Shown one piece after another: positions 1 to 5,113 of a DNA stretch of 10,239 nt. The notes under the pieces were generated by a model that was not told the DNA's origin, made no database searches, and saw nothing but the letters and a program-made list of their open reading frames with translations. Numbering within the stretch: position 1 is the first letter of the stretch; the number at the start of each line of letters is the position of its first letter. Source of the DNA: Candidatus Omnitrophota bacterium (GTDB lineage: Bacteria > Omnitrophota > Gorgyraeia > Pluralincolimonadales > Pluralincolimonadaceae); contig JAGUXU010000155.1 of the NCBI GenBank assembly GCA_020061685.1, forward strand, positions 1-10,239, written 5' to 3'. A program made the translations under genes and the position numbers.

Positions 1-13
1 GCGCAGGGACGTT

Positions 14-97
14 CTTAATCCGAGCGGGCCGGTGTCCCGACGAAGTCGGGACGAGCGAGGATTAAGGCCGAGTGAGATTTTCCCGCTGGGGAAAATC
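14..97. repeat. Nested inverted repeats downstream of archease
   Basis: Three paired arms are visible. CTTAATCC (14-21) pairs with GGATTAAG (59-66). Inside them GTCCCGAC (34-41) pairs with GTCGGGAC (45-52) around a GAA loop. Separately GATTTTCCC (76-84) pairs with GGGAAAATC (89-97) around a 4-base loop. None is followed by a clear T-run on either strand, so these look more like REP-type repeat elements than a classic intrinsic terminator, although the 76-97 stem lies about 40 bases past the archease stop and could serve as one. I see no convincing gene in 1-136; the plus-strand open frame over this area has no family resemblance and runs into archease antisense. Confidence 0.6.
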
Positions 98-136
98 GAA
101 CGCTCCCGAGCAAAACAAGCCGAAGCAACTAAATAT

Positions 137-565
137 TTATACATCCACCACACACTGCAAATAATGAACGCTGTCTTTAGTCTCATATTTCAAGCCGTGG
201 TATGTCGCGGCCTTGGCCTCGACTTTTATATTATGCTTTGCGGCATCGAGCTTTTCGCCGGATGCTTTCGCGTGTAACTTGTAGAGATTGTAGGCAAGGG
301 GAAGTATCCTGATGTCCTTAAAATCGCTGAAGACAAGGTCTGTTATGTCGGCTTGGGTCAATAAGGCATTCAGCCATTCGACGAATAAGGCGGGGATGTC
401 GGTGCCTTCGCATTGAATATCGACGGACTCTTTATTCTCTACCTTCTTGACGTCCACCATGATATCGAACAATGCCGTAGCACCTTCGGCAAAGGCTTCT
501 TCAAGGGATTTTCCCCAGGCGCGGATCCCGATATCAGCTTCGTGGTCTAAAAACTCATACGGCAT
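137..565 (-). CDS. Archease (RtcB RNA ligase cofactor)
   Basis: Archease is a small acidic cytosolic protein that helps the RNA ligase RtcB through its guanylylation cycle in tRNA splicing or RNA repair. The 142-residue length is normal for the family. The N-terminus shows the family signature LDHEADIGI (residues 6-14, usually HTADIGI), followed by the helix SLEEAFAEGATALFDIM. The C-terminus ends QCVVDV, as in family members, with Asp141 next to last. Asp11, Asp38 and Asp141 sit where, as I recall, the family keeps its metal-binding acids. The start ATG at 563-565 has no Shine-Dalgarno; upstream lies an A-rich hairpin shared with the end of gpmA, so translation may depend on readthrough or coupling. 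RtcB is often adjacent but is not in this window; it may lie beyond position 1. Confidence 0.9.
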   Translation of the reverse strand: MPYEFLDHEADIGIRAWGKSLEEAFAEGATALFDIMVDVKKVENKESVDIQCEGTDIPALFVEWLNALLTQADITDLVFSDFKDIRILPLAYNLYKLHAKASGEKLDAAKHNIKVEAKAATYHGLKYETKDSVHYLQCVVDV

Positions 566-573
566 AGTATTAA

Positions 574-662
574 CGCAAAATTCAAAGCGAAAAGCGCAAA
601 ATTGAAGTGCAAAATTTTAAGTTTTACATTTTAGTTTTACGCTTTGCGCTTTACACTTTACG
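574..662 (-). repeat. A-rich 41-bp imperfect inverted repeat between gpmA and archease
   Basis: Bases 574-614 and 622-662 are ungapped inverted copies around a 7-base loop (615-621). I count 31 of 41 complementary positions, and five of the mismatches become G-U pairs in the minus-strand RNA. That is the strand on which both flanking genes are transcribed. Each arm is built from short words of the type GCGTAAA / GCGCAAA / GTAAAAC. The gpmA stop codon (658-660) and last codons lie inside the outer arm. It could be a processing or stability hairpin in the gpmA-archease message, or a dispersed genome repeat. Confidence 0.75.
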
Positions 663-1410
663 CTTTCTTAGCTTTACCCTGCTTGGCGACGGCTTCCATC
701 GCCTTCTTGACATCTTCGGGATCGCCGAGATAGTAGTGCTTTACCGGTTTCAAGTTATTATCGAGTTCGTATACAAGCGGTATGCCGGTCGGGATATTTA
801 ATCCCACGATCTCCTCGTCCGAGACATTGTCGAGATATTTGACAAGCGCCCTTAAGGAATTGCCGTGCGCGGCGATAATTACGCGCTTGCCGGATTTTAC
901 CACGGGCGCTATCGTTTCGTGCCAGTACGGAAGGAACCTGGCTACGGTGTCTTTCAAGCATTCGGTAAGCGGAATTTCATCCGGTCTCAGATCCCTGTAT
1001 CGCGGGTCCTTTGCGGGGCTGCGGGGGTCGTTCTTCTCAAGGGGCGGCGGAGGCGTGTCGTAACTCCTGCGCCATATCAATACCTGGTCCTCTCCGAATT
1101 TCGCCGCCGTCTCGGCCTTGTTCAACCCCTGTAACGCCCCGTAATGTCTCTCATTCAAGCGCCATGAATTATAGACCGGAATCCACATAAGGTCCATCTC
1201 ATCAAGGGCGATCCATAAAGTCCTTATCGCCCTCTTTAAGACCGAAGTGAACGCGATATCGAATATGAAGCCTTCTTTCTTTAATACCTGCCCGGATTTT
1301 TTCGCTTCCTCGACGCCCTTCCCGGACAGATCGACGTCGGTCCAGCCGGTAAACCTGTTCTCCTTGTTCCATGTGCTCTCGCCGTGACGCAGCAAGACGA
1401 CTTTATACAT
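658..1410 (-). CDS. gpmA: 2,3-bisphosphoglycerate-dependent phosphoglycerate mutase
   Basis: This enzyme interconverts 3-phosphoglycerate and 2-phosphoglycerate in cytosolic glycolysis and gluconeogenesis, through a phosphohistidine primed by 2,3-bisphosphoglycerate. The 250-residue length equals that of E. coli GpmA. The phospho-acceptor is His9 in LLRHGES (6-12). RFTGWTDVDLS (19-29) and LNERHYGALQGLNK (85-98, with Glu87 as likely acid) are substrate-site signatures, and the second active-site His is 182 in IAAHGNSLRAL. A lysine-rich tail (AKQGKAKKA) ends inside the A-rich inverted repeat downstream, perhaps because that element inserted over the original end. The start is well supported: GGGGAGGT (1420-1427) lies 9 bases before the ATG. 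The gene has its own promoter (1489-1518) and appears to be the head of a gpmA-archease unit. Confidence 0.96.
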   Translation of the reverse strand: MYKVVLLRHGESTWNKENRFTGWTDVDLSGKGVEEAKKSGQVLKKEGFIFDIAFTSVLKRAIRTLWIALDEMDLMWIPVYNSWRLNERHYGALQGLNKAETAAKFGEDQVLIWRRSYDTPPPPLEKNDPRSPAKDPRYRDLRPDEIPLTECLKDTVARFLPYWHETIAPVVKSGKRVIIAAHGNSLRALVKYLDNVSDEEIVGLNIPTGIPLVYELDNNLKPVKHYYLGDPEDVKKAMEAVAKQGKAKKA

Positions 1411-1433
1411 TAAGAAATTACCTCCCCTAAGAT

Positions 1434-1482
1434 GGATTCCCGCTGGAGTTTACCCCGTACTTGATACGGGGCGGGAATGACA
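1434..1482. repeat. ATTCCCGC...GCGGGAAT hairpin repeat in the gpmA leader
   Basis: The outer arms are ATTCCCGC (1436-1443) and GCGGGAAT (1471-1478). Inside is a second stem, CCCCGTA (1453-1459) with TACGGGG (1465-1471), sharing base 1471 with the outer stem. The ATTCCC...GGGAAT arrangement resembles the dispersed dRS3-type repeats known from Neisseria and similar repeats in many other genomes. It occupies nearly the whole predicted 5' leader of gpmA, beginning within a few bases of the likely transcription start (about 1482) and ending just before the ribosome-binding site. Confidence 0.7.
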
Positions 1483-1488
1483 GTCTCA

Positions 1489-1518
1489 ATTATACTCCAA
1501 ATACGCTCTCAAATTCAA
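1489..1518 (-). promoter_or_regulatory. Promoter of gpmA
   Basis: Read on the minus strand, TTGAAT (1513-1518) and a perfect TATAAT (1489-1494) are 18 bases apart, a good sigma-70-type match. It starts just past the Nudix stop codon (1530-1532), so gpmA need not depend on Nudix transcription. The predicted start is near 1482. Confidence 0.7.
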
Positions 1519-1529
1519 TATCTTAAAGA

Positions 1530-1952
1530 TTATAATGACTCTTTGGCTTTTTCTACCATTTGGCGTTCGGAAGGATACGTCATGATCTTGAGGGCATCGT
1601 CTATGGGCAGCCATCTTACCTCTTCGGCATCGGTATCATGGTCAGAGGTATCGCCTGATTCGTATCTTATCAGGAAAAAGGTCACCGTCTTATGGACGCG
1701 CGCCTTATCCTCTTCGGAATAAAACCAGTACTTTATCTTGCCTAATTCTTTCTCGATTATTCCGTTGAGGCCGGTCTCTTCTTTCACTTCGCGGAGGGCC
1801 GCTTCCTGAAGGGTTTCGGATTTTTCTATCTTGCCTTTCGGCAGGCAGAATATCTTCCCTTCTCCCCGCGTCAATATCACGACCTCCGGCGCAGGAGCCG
1901 ATCTGCGGTATACGATACCGCCCGCTGAAAATTGAAATTTTGTCTCGGACAT
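1530..1952 (-). CDS. Nudix hydrolase
   Basis: This 140-residue single-domain Nudix protein would cleave a nucleoside diphosphate linked to another group, releasing a phosphorylated product with Mg2+ in the cytosol. The Nudix box GX5EX7REUXEEXGU is complete at residues 40-62: Gly40, Glu46, Arg54, Glu55, Glu58, Glu59 and Gly61 are all present. SAGGIVYRR at 9-17 and LPKGK at 37-41 resemble the bis(5'-nucleosyl)-tetraphosphatase-like (Ap4A) branch, and Tyr75 and Phe77 follow the box, but substrate cannot be read from sequence. There is no strong Shine-Dalgarno; only AGG lies close to the ATG. The notable point is the upstream structured RNA with a terminator-like end only about 12 bases before the start codon, which suggests attenuation or an independent small RNA. 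Confidence 0.93.
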   Translation of the reverse strand: MSETKFQFSAGGIVYRRSAPAPEVVILTRGEGKIFCLPKGKIEKSETLQEAALREVKEETGLNGIIEKELGKIKYWFYSEEDKARVHKTVTFFLIRYESGDTSDHDTDAEEVRWLPIDDALKIMTYPSERQMVEKAKESL

Positions 1953-1962
1953 AACAGGCCTA

Positions 1963-1992
1963 TAAAAATAAAAAGGCCTCCTTCATTACCTC
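1963..1992 (-). terminator. Terminator-like 3' arm and U-tract of the structured RNA
   Basis: The 3' arm of the long helix (1977-1992) runs into GG and then ten Ts interrupted by one A on the minus strand. This is the layout of an intrinsic terminator, except that its stem closes a 70-base loop. AGGCCT occurs on both sides of the U-tract (1974-1979 and 1956-1961) and is self-complementary, so an alternative small hairpin could form that competes with the base of the long helix. Confidence 0.5.
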
Positions 1993-2083
1993 TGAGGTGA
2001 GCCGACATCTCTTAACCACCATTAGACGGCCAAGAACAATCTATCCGTCGACAATCTAGTCGAAGGCAATGAAGGAGGTCCGG
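1963..2083 (-). ncRNA. Candidate structured RNA / riboswitch-like leader upstream of the Nudix gene
   Basis: On the minus strand a 16-bp helix joins 2063-2078 (5' arm) with 1977-1992 (3' arm), with two G-U pairs and no bulge. It is followed at once by a U-tract (1974 down to 1963, TTTTTATTTTTA). The 70-base enclosed loop can form three small stems: 2049-2052/2059-2062, 2025-2029/2045-2049 (sharing base 2049 with the first) and 1996-1999/2017-2020. Together they give a junction-like fold. A short motif, TAGATTGT, occurs twice. A -10-like TTTAAT at 2093-2098 would start transcription near 2086, but no good -35 is visible. I do not recognise a known family: it lacks the 4.5S/SRP, tmRNA, T-box and common riboswitch signatures I know. 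It is either a stand-alone small RNA with its own terminator or a cis leader of the Nudix gene. Confidence 0.55.
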
Positions 2084-2096
2084 GGAGAACGTATTA

Positions 2097-2136
2097 AATT
2101 TTCCGCCCGAGGCGGATCCGTCTTTGGCGGAAAATT
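2097..2136. repeat. 11-bp perfect inverted repeat at the end of the small membrane protein gene
   Basis: AATTTTCCGCC (2097-2107) pairs perfectly with GGCGGAAAATT (2126-2136). The 18-base loop holds a further weak stem around the palindrome CGGATCCG (2113-2120). The right arm overlaps the stop codon of the 69-residue gene (2135-2137). It is a plausible 3' boundary hairpin for that transcript, although the following minus-strand bases are not a clean T-run, or a dispersed repeat. Confidence 0.6.
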
Positions 2137-2344
2137 ACTTTTTTTCTTCTTTCTGCTTCTCTGCCGCGGAATCTTTTATCTCGCCCGCTCCGGCAAAGAA
2201 CGCCAGGAGCCCGCCGAAGATGAGTATAACGACCAGGACCGCTTTTGATACGATCGTAACCTCATCCCACCAACTCATCAGGCTGAAGATCCCGACGGCA
2301 ACGGCAACTATCCCGCCTAATACCGAAAGATACTTGCCCACCAT
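2135..2344 (-). CDS. Small two-helix membrane protein of unknown function
   Basis: I do not recognise this 69-residue protein. Two hydrophobic segments (about residues 5-24 and 33-54) are joined by a short polar turn SWWDE (24-28). The C-terminus is a charged tail EIKDSAAEKQKEEKK, presumably cytoplasmic or peripheral. It is a real gene: AGGAGGT (2347-2353) precedes the start and a fully consensus promoter lies upstream. The spacing from GGAGG to the ATG is only 3 bases, so the second codon, GTG, could be the true start with a 6-base spacing. It sits alone between the adenosine-specific kinase gene and the structured RNA. Small two-helix proteins of this shape include phage-holin-like and stress membrane proteins, but no assignment is justified. 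Confidence 0.75.
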   Translation of the reverse strand: MVGKYLSVLGGIVAVAVGIFSLMSWWDEVTIVSKAVLVVILIFGGLLAFFAGAGEIKDSAAEKQKEEKK

Positions 2345-2380
2345 TTACCTCCTGCGGATCATTTCAAAAGAACCTTTTCA

Positions 2381-2408
2381 ATTATAACACTTAAAAGACC
2401 TTTGTCAA
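2381..2408 (-). promoter_or_regulatory. Consensus promoter of the small membrane protein gene
   Basis: On the minus strand TTGACA (2403-2408) and TATAAT (2381-2386) both match the sigma-70 consensus at all six positions, with a 16-base spacer. It begins just after the adenosine-specific kinase stop codon (2413-2415). Transcription would start near 2374, giving a leader of about 30 bases. Confidence 0.85.
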
Positions 2409-2412
2409 GCCT

Positions 2413-2895
2413 TTAAATTTTATAACCGATCTTGCGCAAGAGGTCCTTGCGCCATTTGATATCCGATCCGCCTTCTACGCCCTTCGGCCTTGCCCCGTCT
2501 ACGACGCCCAATATCCCTCTTCCCTGCTCCGTTTCGGCGATAACTATCTCGACAGGGTTCGCCGTAGCGCAATATATAGAACAGACCTCGGGGACTTCCT
2601 TTATCGCGCGCAGGACGTTGATAGGATATGAATCCTTCATCAAAACGACAAAAACATGCCCCGCCCCTATGGATAGGGCATTCTTCTCGGCGAGCGCCTT
2701 GAGTTCCGGATCGGTGCCTTCGGATCTGACAAGGCAGGCGCCGGATGACTCGCAGAATCCGATTCCGAACTTTATGCCGGGGACGGAATTTACCATAGCC
2801 TCATAGATATCTTCGACCGTCTTTATGAAATGGGTCTGTCCGACGATTATATTCGCCTCGGCGGGCTTCTCTATCTTTACGACCTTGGTCTCCAT
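2413..2895 (-). CDS. Adenosine-specific kinase (PF04008 / DUF355 family)
   Basis: This 160-residue protein matches the compact family represented by Pyrobaculum PAE2307, described as adenosine-specific kinase and unrelated to ribokinase-type adenosine kinases. Conserved blocks seen here are GQTHFIKT (19-26), NSVPGIKFGIGFCESSG (36-52), SIGAGH (75-80), CATANPVE (109-116) and GRGILGVVDG (125-134), ending in LLRKIGYKI. The length is typical and the protein is cytosolic. The family occurs in archaea and scattered bacteria, and its biological role is poorly established. Translation looks coupled to the gene before it: AGGAGGT (2902-2908) overlaps the yqeY stop codon (2907-2909) and lies 6 bases from the ATG. 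It is the last gene of the apparent tatA-tatC-yqeY unit. Confidence 0.9.
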   Translation of the reverse strand: METKVVKIEKPAEANIIVGQTHFIKTVEDIYEAMVNSVPGIKFGIGFCESSGACLVRSEGTDPELKALAEKNALSIGAGHVFVVLMKDSYPINVLRAIKEVPEVCSIYCATANPVEIVIAETEQGRGILGVVDGARPKGVEGGSDIKWRKDLLRKIGYKI

Positions 2896-2906
2896 CGCGA
2901 TACCTC

Positions 2907-3362
2907 CTATACTAACTTCGCCAATTCCTCCGAAACCATCTGGCTTAACATCTTGCCGTCCGCGGCCCCCTTCGCCTCTTCCATCGCGGCCTTCATGACC
3001 TTGCCCATATCGGCCCTGCCTTTAGCGCCGGTACTTTCTATCGCGGATCTCACTATCGCCTTTAGTTCTTCCGCAGGGAGCTGTTTCGGCAGGTAGGACT
3101 CGAGTATGGCGAGCTCCGCCTTCTCCTTATCCACAAGGTCCTGCCTGTTCCCCTTTGCGAACTGCTCTATGGAATCGCGGTGCTGTTTTATCTGTCTTGA
3201 TATTATACCTATCGCGTCCATGTCTTCCAGCTTCTCGGCGCGTTTTTCTATCGCTAAATTCTTCATCGCCGCTTTCACCATACGCAGCGTGGAAACGCGT
3301 ATGGCGTCTTTTGCCTTAAGCGCTTCTTTTAAGTCGGCGTCCATCCGTTCCTCAAGTGTCAT
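2907..3362 (-). CDS. yqeY: GatB/YqeY domain protein
   Basis: The 151-residue protein matches YqeY, a free-standing homologue of the tRNA-binding C-terminal domain of the Asp/Glu-tRNA amidotransferase subunit GatB. Landmarks are LRMVKAAMKN (26-35), the charged stretch KQHRDSIEQFAKGNRQDLVDKE (59-80), ESYLPKQL (88-95) and the C-terminal DMGKVMKAAMEEAKGAADGK region. Its precise role is unproven; tRNA interaction is the usual suggestion. The start codon overlaps the end of tatC by 11 bases (3352-3362), and GGAG lies 7 bases upstream inside tatC, so translation is probably coupled. Confidence 0.94.
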   Translation of the reverse strand: MTLEERMDADLKEALKAKDAIRVSTLRMVKAAMKNLAIEKRAEKLEDMDAIGIISRQIKQHRDSIEQFAKGNRQDLVDKEKAELAILESYLPKQLPAEELKAIVRSAIESTGAKGRADMGKVMKAAMEEAKGAADGKMLSQMVSEELAKLV

Positions 3363-4071
3363 CTGTCTTCTCCTTTTTTACATTAGCCAATCTTGAGACC
3401 CATATAGAAACCTCATATAAGAGGATCAGGGGTACCGCCATCAGCACCTGCGTGAAGGCGTCCGGCGTAGGCGTGAGGACCGCCGCCGCTATAAATATTA
3501 TCAGTATAGCCCATTTCCTGTTCCTCTTCAAGGTCGCCGGAGTGACCAACCCCAATTTGGAGAGAATGATTATCCCGACCGGGAGTTCAAATACGGCGCC
3601 GAACATGATTATAAGGGCCACTATAAAGGAAAGATACTCCGAGATAGATATCACCGGCAGCACTTCGGGGCCGGCAAAATTAATAAGGAATTTAAGTGCC
3701 AACGGCACCACTATAAAAAAAGCGAACGCCGCGCCGCAGAGAAAAAGCGCTACGGAAAAAGGCATAAAAGACAAAAATATCCTGCGTTCTTTCCCTGTTA
3801 AGGCGACCGAGATAAAACTCCAGATTTGAAATAGGATCACGGGGGAGGCGAGAAATAAACCGGCAAAAAAGGCGAGCTTAAAATAAGCCATAAACGCTTC
3901 TGTCGGAGAAAGGAAGACAAGGTTGCCTACGGGCCTTGCCAGATACGCGACTATCGGCTTTATCTTCCAGAAAGCGATACAGGTGCCGATCACTGTCGCG
4001 GCCAAAGAGATCAATATACGCCGGCGGAGCTCATCCAGGTGCCCCACCAATGTCATCTGTCTGTCGGTCAT
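3352..4071 (-). CDS. tatC: Sec-independent protein translocase TatC
   Basis: TatC is the inner-membrane receptor that recognises twin-arginine signal peptides and, with TatA, moves folded proteins across the membrane. The 239-residue length and six hydrophobic segments are standard. Key residues are visible: HLDELRRR (11-18, Glu14 equivalent to E. coli Glu15), SVALTGKERR (88-97, Glu95), FELP (161-164, Glu162) and AVLTPTPDAFTQ (197-208, Asp204). The gene follows tatA by 15 bases and overlaps yqeY by 11. No Shine-Dalgarno precedes the ATG (the upstream bases are C-rich), so reinitiation after tatA is likely; Met6 is an alternative but lacks one as well and would shorten the N-terminal cytoplasmic arm. 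A possible local substrate is the twin-arginine mini-protein at 9152-9325. Confidence 0.97.
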   Translation of the reverse strand: MTDRQMTLVGHLDELRRRILISLAATVIGTCIAFWKIKPIVAYLARPVGNLVFLSPTEAFMAYFKLAFFAGLFLASPVILFQIWSFISVALTGKERRIFLSFMPFSVALFLCGAAFAFFIVVPLALKFLINFAGPEVLPVISISEYLSFIVALIIMFGAVFELPVGIIILSKLGLVTPATLKRNRKWAILIIFIAAAVLTPTPDAFTQVLMAVPLILLYEVSIWVSRLANVKKEKTDDT

Positions 4072-4086
4072 CTTGGGGGAGGCGCT

Positions 4087-4251
4087 CTATTCTTTCTTGG
4101 AATCCTTGGAGTCGTCTTCCTTCATGGCTTTCTTGAATTCGCTGATCGCTTTGCCGAAGGAACGGGCTATTTCCGGAAGACGCGCGGCACCGAAAATAAG
4201 AAGGACGATGACGAGGATCACCAGCAATTCTGGCATGCCGATATTGAACAT
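4087..4251 (-). CDS. tatA: Sec-independent protein translocase TatA/TatE
   Basis: This short gene encodes 54 residues, MFNIGMPELL at the start and KDSKKE at the end. It has the TatA layout: a short N-terminal membrane helix with a polar residue near its start (Glu8), the Phe20-Gly21 hinge, then an amphipathic helix GAARLPEIARSFGKAISEFKKAMK and an acidic/basic tail. TatA forms the pore-like or membrane-thinning component of twin-arginine transport. It is at the short end for the family. No separate tatB is present, as in minimal TatA/TatC systems. GGAGG (4257-4261) lies 5 bases before the ATG and is itself the 3' arm of a hairpin. It heads the tatA-tatC-yqeY-adenosine-specific kinase unit. Confidence 0.95.
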   Translation of the reverse strand: MFNIGMPELLVILVIVLLIFGAARLPEIARSFGKAISEFKKAMKEDDSKDSKKE

Positions 4252-4257
4252 AAAAAC

Positions 4258-4274
4258 CTCCGTGTTATACGGAG
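4258..4274 (-). promoter_or_regulatory. Hairpin masking the tatA ribosome-binding site
   Basis: On the minus strand CTCCGT (4269-4274) pairs with ACGGAG (4258-4263) around a 5-base loop, followed by G and TTTTT up to the tatA ATG. The 3' arm contains most of the tatA Shine-Dalgarno. It starts one base past the stop codon of the PEP-CTERM gene, so it could act as a weak terminator between that gene and tat, as a translational brake, or both. Confidence 0.55.
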
Positions 4275-4275
4275 A

Positions 4276-4929
4276 TTATAGCATAAGCCTTCTTTTTATG
4301 AAAGGCAAAAAGATAAAGACAAAACTGCCGAAAGTGGCTATAGTAGCAGGTTCGGGAACGACGACCTCCAGATACGGGTCATAACTCGAAGAGGTCTCGC
4401 TCGCATAATAGACGTGTCCTGCCCCGCTTGAAGTCAGAGCGATAGACAGGTCTTCGCCGGAAGCGGATTTCGCGAAAGAAGTGACATCCCATGAATACCA
4501 GCCTGTGGTGTTGCCAACGTTAGTGCCGACTCCGGTCCCCTGAAAGGCCGGCTGGTTGTTCCAAGTTATGCCGTTCTCGGTCCACGATGCGGAGGTAGAA
4601 AAAGCTACAACAGTGGCTGGGGCATACGAACTGCCCTGTCCGGAACCCACGCCGTTGTAGACCCAAAGGACGGCTGATTGGACATTGGGTATGCCCGAGA
4701 GATTAAACTTCAGGTAAGTTCGTGTATTCCACGGACCCCAGAAATTACCGGTCCATAATTCGCGGTCCAGATCACTGTAATAGGAATGGTAATAATTATC
4801 GAAATTCGTGTTGGGATAGCCGGTGTAGACGGGGGCGTCGGCCGTGGTATATAATAACACAGCAAAGGATTGACCCGTAAATAACAGGGCAATCAAGCTC
4901 AAAAGCGCTATTAAAAAGTACTTTCTCAT
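4276..4929 (-). CDS. DNRLRE-domain PEP-CTERM surface protein (copy 1)
   Basis: This is an exported protein with a Sec signal peptide (hydrophobic core to about residue 20, likely cut after GQSFA). A DNRLRE-like beta-rich domain follows; landmarks in 219-residue numbering are RTYLKFNLSG (72-81), ASWTENGITWNNQPA (116-130), GWYSWDVTSFA (145-155) and DPYLEV (186-191). The tail is a PEP-CTERM sorting signal: VPEP (193-196), a hydrophobic stretch, then KRR (214-216). Such tails are recognised and cleaved by an exosortase in exopolysaccharide-producing Gram-negatives; the exosortase is not in this window. I prefer the ATG at 4927-4929, which has AAGGA (4935-4939) 5 bases upstream; the ATG two codons earlier (4933-4935) would overlap that site. 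DNRLRE domains occur in surface and matrix proteins; the ligand is unknown. It is a divergent tandem duplicate of the next gene. Confidence 0.9.
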   Translation of the reverse strand: MRKYFLIALLSLIALLFTGQSFAVLLYTTADAPVYTGYPNTNFDNYYHSYYSDLDRELWTGNFWGPWNTRTYLKFNLSGIPNVQSAVLWVYNGVGSGQGSSYAPATVVAFSTSASWTENGITWNNQPAFQGTGVGTNVGNTTGWYSWDVTSFAKSASGEDLSIALTSSGAGHVYYASETSSSYDPYLEVVVPEPATIATFGSFVFIFLPFIKRRLML

Positions 4930-4978
4930 TTTCATCCTTTTTTCTAACCCTATTCATCCTTTTTCCTTTTCTCATTTA

Positions 4979-5006
4979 AGTATGCCACATAAAAAGGGGA
5001 AATCAA
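4979..5006 (-). promoter_or_regulatory. Possible promoter of PEP-CTERM copy 1
   Basis: On the minus strand TTGATT (5001-5006) and CATACT (4979-4984) are 16 bases apart, each matching four of six consensus bases. The site lies in the 178-base AT-rich gap between the two PEP-CTERM genes, in which I find no convincing gene. It is weak support only. Confidence 0.3.
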
Positions 5007-5113
5007 GGAAATAATATTGCTTCGGGGGAGTAATTTTTTGAGTGAATTTGGCGCATTAGGTAAATAAGCGGGGATTAGGCGTTACTATTTGAAATAAAAC
5101 GAGTTGCGGAAAC

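Noticed and set aside
32..277. Plus-strand open frame of 81 codons
   Set aside because: It runs through repeat hairpins and then antisense to archease, has no ribosome-binding site and shows no family features.
1971..1980. GGAGG at the base of the RNA helix as the Nudix ribosome-binding site
   Set aside because: It is about 24 bases from the ATG and there is no alternative in-frame start at the right distance.
1998..2009. A 12-base match on the minus strand (GATGTCGGCTCA) to a conserved 23S rRNA domain V segment
   Set aside because: The surrounding bases do not continue the rRNA match, so it is treated as chance within the structured RNA.
1963..2083. The structured RNA as 4.5S/SRP RNA, 6S RNA, T-box or tmRNA
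   Set aside because: There is no GGAAGGAAGCAGCC-type SRP loop, no T-box TGGNACC motif, no tRNA-like acceptor and no 6S-like central bubble; it is also too short for 6S or tmRNA.
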